Translations under genes and position numbers: made by a program
Notes under the pieces: model-generated
Told to the model about the DNA's origin: nothing
The model's database searches: none
What the model saw: the letters and a program-made list of their open reading frames with translations, nothing else
NCBI GenBank assembly: GCA_009763385.1
Contig: CM019828.1
Span: 22,825,000 to 22,888,999, forward strand
Source of the DNA: Coix lacryma-jobi var. lacryma-jobi
Lineage: Eukaryota > Streptophyta > Magnoliopsida > Poales > Poaceae
Reading direction: 5' to 3'
Length of the DNA: 64,000 bases
Part shown: positions 58,082-64,000 of the stretch, in pieces
How the letters are laid out: each line of letters opens with the position of its first letter
How positions within the stretch are numbered: position 1 is the first letter of the stretch

Positions 58082-60348
58082 TGTAGGATCGAGATGGCCG
58101 ACTAGAGGGGGTGAATAGTCGATTTTAAAATTAATTACAAAACTACTCAAAATTAATAGCGGAAGAGATAGGCTCAATTATAATTTTGACTACACCCCTC
58201 TAATTATGAACTTAACAAGATATACTAGCAAGAGTATTTCTATTGTACACAAGTCAAGTTTGAGCTTTTTAGCAAGATGATCAACTATAAGAATGTATAT
58301 CAAGATTGACTACACAAGATATCAATATATATATGAATGTAAATACAAGATACAAGGTCAACACAAGTATGTGTAATATGAAATGAAATGAACTTGTGTT
58401 GAGATAGGCAAACCAAAAGGAAGAGGATGACACACGATGTTTTTAACGTGGTTCGGTGACTTGCCGGTCACTTAATCCACGTTGAAGCAAGTTCTAGGAT
58501 TATTGCTCCTCTTGTTAGCTCCAAGCACAAAAGCTTCGGACTACCCCCACAAGGTAGGCTCCACTTGAGCACTAAACTTTGAGCCAACCAAATCACTAGA
58601 TACTCTTCACGCCTCAAGTTTACTAGAGATGCTCTTTGCCTTCCTCCGGCGGGGATGAGCTCAATAGCCCCTCACAAAGCCAACTCCGGAGCACCGCACA
58701 ATCTCCTTGCGTGCTTCACGGGGACACAATCACCAAACCGTCTAGGAGCCGGAAAGCTCCAAGAGTAATAGATAACCACGCCCACACGACGACCACCTAG
58801 TGCCACAAGTAATCTCTCACGCAAAGATTCGCACTAGTGGAGCACACTCACTCTCCAAATGTTGCTCTCAAGCAAGGGATATGAGATGAGGTGCTAGAGG
58901 TGTTCTCTCCCAAAGGATATGCTGTAAGAATGCCCAAGAGAGCCCCCACAAACCGGGCAACCCACTATATATAGAGGCCCACCCAAAATCCAACCGTTAT
59001 GTGCTGAAACGCGATTCCCGGACAGTCCGCGGTACAAGTCCCGGACTGTCCGACGTTGTCGGCAACTAGCCGTTAGGTTTGAATTTTGACCGGCGGACAG
59101 TCCGCCACCAGGGGCGCGGACTGTCCGCCGTTGCCACACGCCACACCGAGCAGACCCAGCAGCAACACTGTTCGTTTTTTGAAAAACACCGGCGGACTGT
59201 CCGCCACCTAGGGCGCGGACTGTCCGCCGTTGACCTGAGACTGCACCAACAGCGCGAGCAGCAACTCTGCTTCCTCTGAGAATTAGCCGGCGGACTGTCC
59301 GCCACCAGGGCGTGGATTGTCCGCCGTTACTTCGACAGTCCTCCAACAGATTACACAGAATCTGTTCGGTTCTCAGGTTTTGGCCGGCGGACTGTCCGCC
59401 ACCAGGGGCGCGGACTGTCCGCCACCAGCCTGAAAACGCCTTTCTCAAGCGCTCTATCTCCTTTGCTTTGTCCCATCAACTCATACACTTATGGATATGA
59501 CCAAAGCAATAAAAAGTCAGCTCACAAGCGCTAAGAAAACCTTTTCTTAAAACAAGCCAACTCCAAACCAACGATCTCTAAAAGAGCATCGTTTCCATAG
59601 CCACTAGTTAGCTTTTCACAAACGTTTTTCACAAAGGTTTTCGACTTACCACCACTCATCATAAAGCAATCAAAACGATAGATCTCACAAGTGGCACTAG
59701 ACAACCGTAATGCAAACGTGTTTGCCCCTCTTAGTAGTACGGTTATCTATCTTAAATCCGGCTATTTAACTTCTCTACATACCTCATAGCCGGTAAAAAG
59801 AAACACCCTATTGTCCATACCTTTGCCTTGCTTATCCACGATTTTCTTTGATACCCGCAAGGAAATATTCATGGACAACTTCACCAAGCCATTAGGTATA
59901 ACCAATGGATCTTCGACTTGGTTCATCAAAGATGATGTTGGTCACTCAACCATCACATAGACTTCAAGCCTCTCACTTTAGCTTCACTTGCTATTCACCG
60001 TTGTCTCGGTCCTTCGGTGCCAAGCCCACTAGCTTGCCCTTCACCATAGGTCCATCAGCGCCAAGCCCACTAGCTTGCCCTTCACCTCCGCATCGGTCCC
60101 TCGGCATCAAGCCCACTAGCTTGTCCTTCACCATCGCTTGAGCACACCGTCCTTCTAGCCAAGTCCTGCCAAAGTCTTCGCTTCCTTGCTATGCTTAAGT
60201 TGAATACCCCAACAAACTTTAAACAATCATTTCAATATCATCATCCACTGATATTGTGAACTCAACCTATTTTCCTTCACACACTTGGATAGAATGGTTA
60301 GCTCACAAGTGTTGTCATCAATCACCAAAACCAAACTAGGACCTTTCA
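58082..60348 (+). mobile_element. Solo LTR inside the integrase region
   Basis: A 2267-bp segment starts TGTAGGATCGAGATGG and ends AGGACCTTTCA. It is flanked by the perfect duplication CTAGG (58077-58081, 60349-60353). It carries about eight GCGGACTGTCCGC-type palindromes between 59015 and 59430. A roughly 48-bp tandem repeat around 'aagcccactagcttg' lies at 60010-60140. There is no coding sequence. Confidence 0.92.
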
Positions 60349-60353
60349 CTAGG

Positions 60354-62585
60354 CGATATTGGGCCGAAGCTATGAGCACTGCATGATATATTTCCAATCG
60401 CATCTTTCTCCGAGCTTTCTTGAAAAAGACTTCTTATGAGTTGCGTTTTGGAAAACTCCCCAAGGTGAGTTATTTTCGAGTTTTTGGTTGTCATTGTTTT
60501 ATACTCAAAAAGGGCAACTTGGACAAGTTTGAGTCTCGTTCTTCTGACGGGGTATTTTTGGGTTATGGCACTCACACTCGCGCTTATCGTGTACTTAACC
60601 TTGATACTAACCAAGTCATGGAGACATCAGATGTCACCTTCGACGAGACCATGGTTTGTCCTTCTTCTCGTTTTGAGCGTGCATGTGATCATGAGGTTGG
60701 TGAGCCTCTTTTTGATGATGAGGATGAGGGTGCTGAAGGTATGGATAATCCAACACCCCCTCCACCTGCTGTGCCGCAAGGAGCGGCTTCTACTACGACT
60801 CATGGCCCTGACACTTCTTCATCTTGGGGGGCGTGGGATCCGCCACCTCGAGCGGTACCCTTTGTACCCGAGGAGGCACCAGCTGCTGTTGAGGGGGAGA
60901 TCACTTCTGCTCGGGAGGCGCCACGACATATCCAGCGCCAACACCCACCTCAACAGATGATCGGCAGCATCGGCGAACGTGTCACTCGGTCAAGGTCACA
61001 ACAAATCTCTCACTTTGCTCATTCTGCATTTGTTGCTGATTTTGAACCCCGAGATGTTGGACACGCTTTATCTGATCCAGATTGGGTCAATGCCATGCAT
61101 GAGGAGTTGGAGAATTTTGAAAGAAATCAGGTTTGGGTTCTAGTTTCTCCTCCCTCTGAGTGTCACCCAATTGGGACAAAATGGGTTTTCAAAAACAAAC
61201 AAGGAGAGGATGGTCATGTTGTGAGAAACAAGGCCAGACTTGTAGCCCAGGGGTATAGTCAGAAGGAGGGGATAGACTATGAGGAGACTTTTGCTCCTGT
61301 AGCTTGTTTGGAGGCAATTAGGATACTCTTGGTTTTTGCTGCATCCAAAGGGTTTAAACTTTTTCAAATGGATGTCAAGAGTGCCTTCTTAAATGGCTAC
61401 ATAGAAGAGGAAGTGTATGTGAGACAACCCCCCGGTTTCGAAAATCCCAAGTTTCCAAACCATGTTTTTAAACTTCACAAAGCCTTATATGGTTTGAAAC
61501 AAGCCCCTAGAGCCTGGTATGATAGGTTGAAAACCTTTTTGCTTTCTAAGGGTTTTAAAATGGGATGTGTGGATAAAACACTTTTTCTCCTCAAGCAAGG
61601 CACTGATACTCTCTTGGTCCAGATTTACGTAGATGATATCATTTTCGGTGGTTCTTCTCACGCTTTGGTTGCCAAGTTTGCAGATACTATGAGCAAGGAG
61701 TTTGAGATGAGCATGATGGGCGAGTTGACGTTTTTCCTCGGGTTGCAAATCAAGCAATCCCGGGAAGGGACGTTCGTGCACCAGGGTAAGTATACCAAGG
61801 ACATATTGAAGAAGTTCGATATGGGTGAGGCCAAGCCTCTTCCAACACCTATGTTGACCACGACGGCCCTGGATGAGGATGTGGATGGAGAAGCGGTGGA
61901 CCAGAAGGAGTACCGGAGTATGATCGGGTCGCTGTTGTACCTGACGGCGACACGCCCGGACATTCAGTCGTCGCCGCGCACCTAACGGGTGTGTCTTTGC
62001 GCGCGATTTCAGTCGTCGCCGCGCACCTCGCACCGTCATGCGGTCAAGCGCATTATGAGGTACTTATCCTTCACTCCAGAATTTGGGATTTGGTATTCTG
62101 CTTCCTCCACCCTCTCTCTTTGCGGTTATTCCGATGCTGATTTTGCTGGTTGTCGTATTGATCGCAAGTCCACTTCTGGGACTTGCCAATTTATTGGATC
62201 TTCTCTTGTATCGTGGTCTTCTCGCAAGCAGCCTAGTGTTGCCCAGTCTACCACGGAGGCTGAGTATGTTGCTGCGGCTAGCTGCTGTTCCCAGTTGCTT
62301 TGGATGATGGCCACTTTGAGTGATTTTGGTCTGAGCTTTTCTCGTGTTCCTTTGCTTTGTGATAGTACGAGTGCGATTAGCGTTGCTAAGAACCCCGTGC
62401 TGCACTCCAAGACCAAACACATTGATGTGCGCTTTCATTTTCTGCGAGACCACTATGAGAAGGGTGATCTCGACCTTCGCCATGTCGATACTCATCATCA
62501 GTTGGCTGATATTTTCACCAAGCCTTTGGACCAATCAACTTTTGCTAGGTTGAGAGGTGAGCTTGGTGTGTGTTTCCCCTTTTAG
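60354..62585 (+). pseudogene. Copia integrase C-terminus, reverse transcriptase and RNase H
   Basis: The frame continues from 58081 after removal of the solo LTR. It reads integrase C-terminus ([28 protein letters not shown]); a low-complexity linker; reverse transcriptase ([49 protein letters not shown]); and RNase H (WSSRKQPSVAQSTTEAEYVA, KHIDVRFHFLRD, LADIFTKPL). An in-frame TAA at 61983-61985 lies where a 21-bp segment (62008-62028) is copied 45 bp upstream. Apart from that stop the RT and RNase H motifs are intact. Confidence 0.9.
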
Positions 62586-64000
62586 ATGGGGGAAACATTT
62601 TGGTTCTTGTATCATAAACAGACCTTTTGTTTTTCAATTGGTTTCTTCTTGCATCTTTTCTGCATTTCATTTTGCATATTTACTTTCAGAGCTTCATGTA
62701 TATAATCTGAAGAATGTAACTATGCTCTGTATAGTATTTGCTCCGATGCTTTATGATGATGCTGTAGCTTATGCTCTTTCTGATCATTGATACATGTTGT
62801 GAGCAGAGCTATTTTTATGAATGGTGAATCTGATTGATGAACATAAAACTTGAAAATGTTCACGATTGAGATATGCAACTAGCATGTGTAGAATGTGTTG
62901 AAGTCACTTGTGCTTTTCATATATGCTAGGTTGCTATGTCTCTAGTGTTGAGTCTTTCATTTGCTTGGTATGTTCATTTTCTGTTCTAAAAATCTGAACC
63001 AAGTTGAGTGAATTGGAAAAGATCGAGATGGGATTGCTTGTCAACACATCACAGTTTCGAGACTGTTTCTCATTGCACTTTGAGTTAAACTTGAGTTGTG
63101 TAGTGTATGACCGAAACTGTTGCTTTAAGCTTCTGATTGCTTCTACATAGGCTTCGCACAGTTGAAAAGTTAGGCAATGACAAGCTTTCAACCTCTCGCA
63201 ATCACATGCTGTAATTTGAACTTGTGTAATTTAACCGCTGCAAACTCCGATAAAATTTTGCAAACACAAGTCTATGTTTCATTCTATAGCATGATGATTG
63301 AACTGTGCTAGGGGTAGTTCACCTTGTATACATGTTTAGCACTTGTTGGATATCCTGTCTATACATGTTTCGTGCTATTTTGATGGTGAACCCTTTTTGG
63401 CTGAAAACTGCTCTTTTGCTCTCATATTCATATTTCGTATCTGGTGATCAGTTTGAGCCTTTGCTAGCTTCTTATGGATGTGGTTGAGTCATCGGATCAG
63501 AACTGTGTAGAGCATCCTTGCACTCTCTTGATTATATTTCTGAAGCTGCTAACTTGCATTTTTGACTCACATGCATTTTGGAAGGGGGAGTTCTTCTGCT
63601 AAGGGGGAGAAATTTGCTTGTTGGTACACTTTTGCTTGATGGTGCATTTTCAACTAAGGGGGAGAAATTGCAAATCATATGTTCTCCGAGTGTTCAACTA
63701 AGGGGGAGTTTGCTCGTTTTGCTTGATGCTGAGTTTTTGAGCGTCTTTAGTTGGTTTAGAGCATTTTTGGTGGCTAGTTGTGTTGAGCCTCTGCCTCTTT
63801 CTTGAGGAACTAGCACCTTCGCTTTCATGCTCTTCAGCTGATGTCTAGCTTTCTTCAGTTGGTATGGAGCTTCCTCGCTAGCGGTGTTGAGCCCGTTCTG
63901 CCTCTTCTTGAGGGCTAGCTCTGTTTTGCTTGATTTTCAGTTGATTTTCCAATTGGTATTGAGCTTTCTCGCTAGCGGTGTTGAGCCTGTTCTACCTCTA
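62586..64000 (+). other. Noncoding 3' region of the Copia element with purine tracts and repeats
   Basis: After the RNase H stop there is no gene. Four polypurine tracts of the type AAGGGGGAG lie at 63581-63590, 63601-63610, 63656-63665 and 63700-63708. From about 63745 to the edge a roughly 100-bp unit repeats three times ('tggagcttcctcgctagcgg', 'gttgagcc.gttct.cctct'). The 3' LTR is not reached. Confidence 0.7.

Larger units (their letters stand above)
48733..64000 (+). mobile_element. Copia-type (Sirevirus-like) LTR retrotransposon, right end outside window
   Basis: The 5' LTR (48733-55563 with one insertion) begins TGCGGATACATGGG and ends TCGGTCCTTCA. It is followed by a tRNA-Met type primer site. 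The internal region reads gag, CCHC knuckle, protease, integrase, reverse transcriptase and RNase H in Copia order. A long A/T-rich tail with several purine tracts follows. No second LTR start is seen before 64000. The element is inactive: gag has stops and frameshifts, integrase is split by a solo LTR, and the segment before RNase H has an in-frame stop. LTR length of about 2.06 kb, palindrome clusters and multiple purine tracts fit the Sirevirus lineage. Confidence 0.9.

Noticed and set aside
1..64000. CRISPR arrays, prokaryotic operons, riboswitches or phage modules
   Set aside because: Introns, MITEs, LTR elements and plant gene families show a plant nuclear genome. The regular repeats seen are LTR or MITE repeats, not CRISPR.
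1..64000. tRNA, rRNA or snRNA genes
   Set aside because: I looked for tRNA A/B box patterns and rRNA-like blocks and saw none convincing. A dedicated tRNA or covariance-model scan would settle it.

Overview
This window looks like nuclear DNA of a grass, most likely a panicoid relative of sorghum, sugarcane or maize. The reasons are GT-AG introns, GC-rich first exons, many Stowaway- and Tourist-like MITEs, Mutator-like elements, and nested Copia-type LTR retrotransposons whose LTRs carry clusters of short palindromes. There is no bacterial, plasmid or phage signature.

Four host genes can be modelled well. (1) A secreted serine/glycine-rich protein lies at 2340-3155 (+), behind a clear TATA box. 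(2) A nuclear gene for an organellar ribosomal protein uS17 lies on the minus strand. Its two coding exons (21975-22136 and 6694-6846) join in phase to give a 104-residue protein, which requires a 15.1-kb intron. (3) A leucine-rich-repeat receptor kinase of the SERK/NIK group lies at 26052-32544 (+), with 11 coding exons and 675 residues. (4) An ASHR3-like SET-domain histone methyltransferase lies at 33717-41826 (-), with 11 coding exons and 524 residues. It contains a 27-nt micro-exon and what looks like a U12-type intron. Genes 3 and 4 converge tail to tail.

The uS17 intron holds several insertions. One is a TIR element carrying a broken fragment of an INDETERMINATE-domain (IDD) transcription factor gene. 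Another is a GILT-type thiol reductase fragment that lacks its catalytic exon. A third is a FAR1-type Mutator element with TIRs of about 420-440 bp and a perfect 9-bp target-site duplication, whose transposase is decayed. Several MITEs are also present.

The right third (about 43.4-64 kb) is mostly retrotransposon. A Copia/Sirevirus-like element starts at 48733 and runs off the right edge. Its 5' LTR is split by a 4.8-kb LTR-like insertion (49154-53919) and its integrase by a second solo LTR (58082-60348). Two more solo LTRs sit at 3601-5657 (same family as the 48733 element) and 43401-44929. All four LTR insertions that lie wholly within the window have perfect 5-bp duplications that I could read directly.

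The most unusual observations are the 15-kb intron of a very small ribosomal-protein gene, the U12-type intron in the SET gene, the gene-fragment-carrying TIR element, and two LTRs of one family that differ mainly by a swapped palindrome-rich cassette. Those cassette motifs recur in unrelated LTRs nearby.
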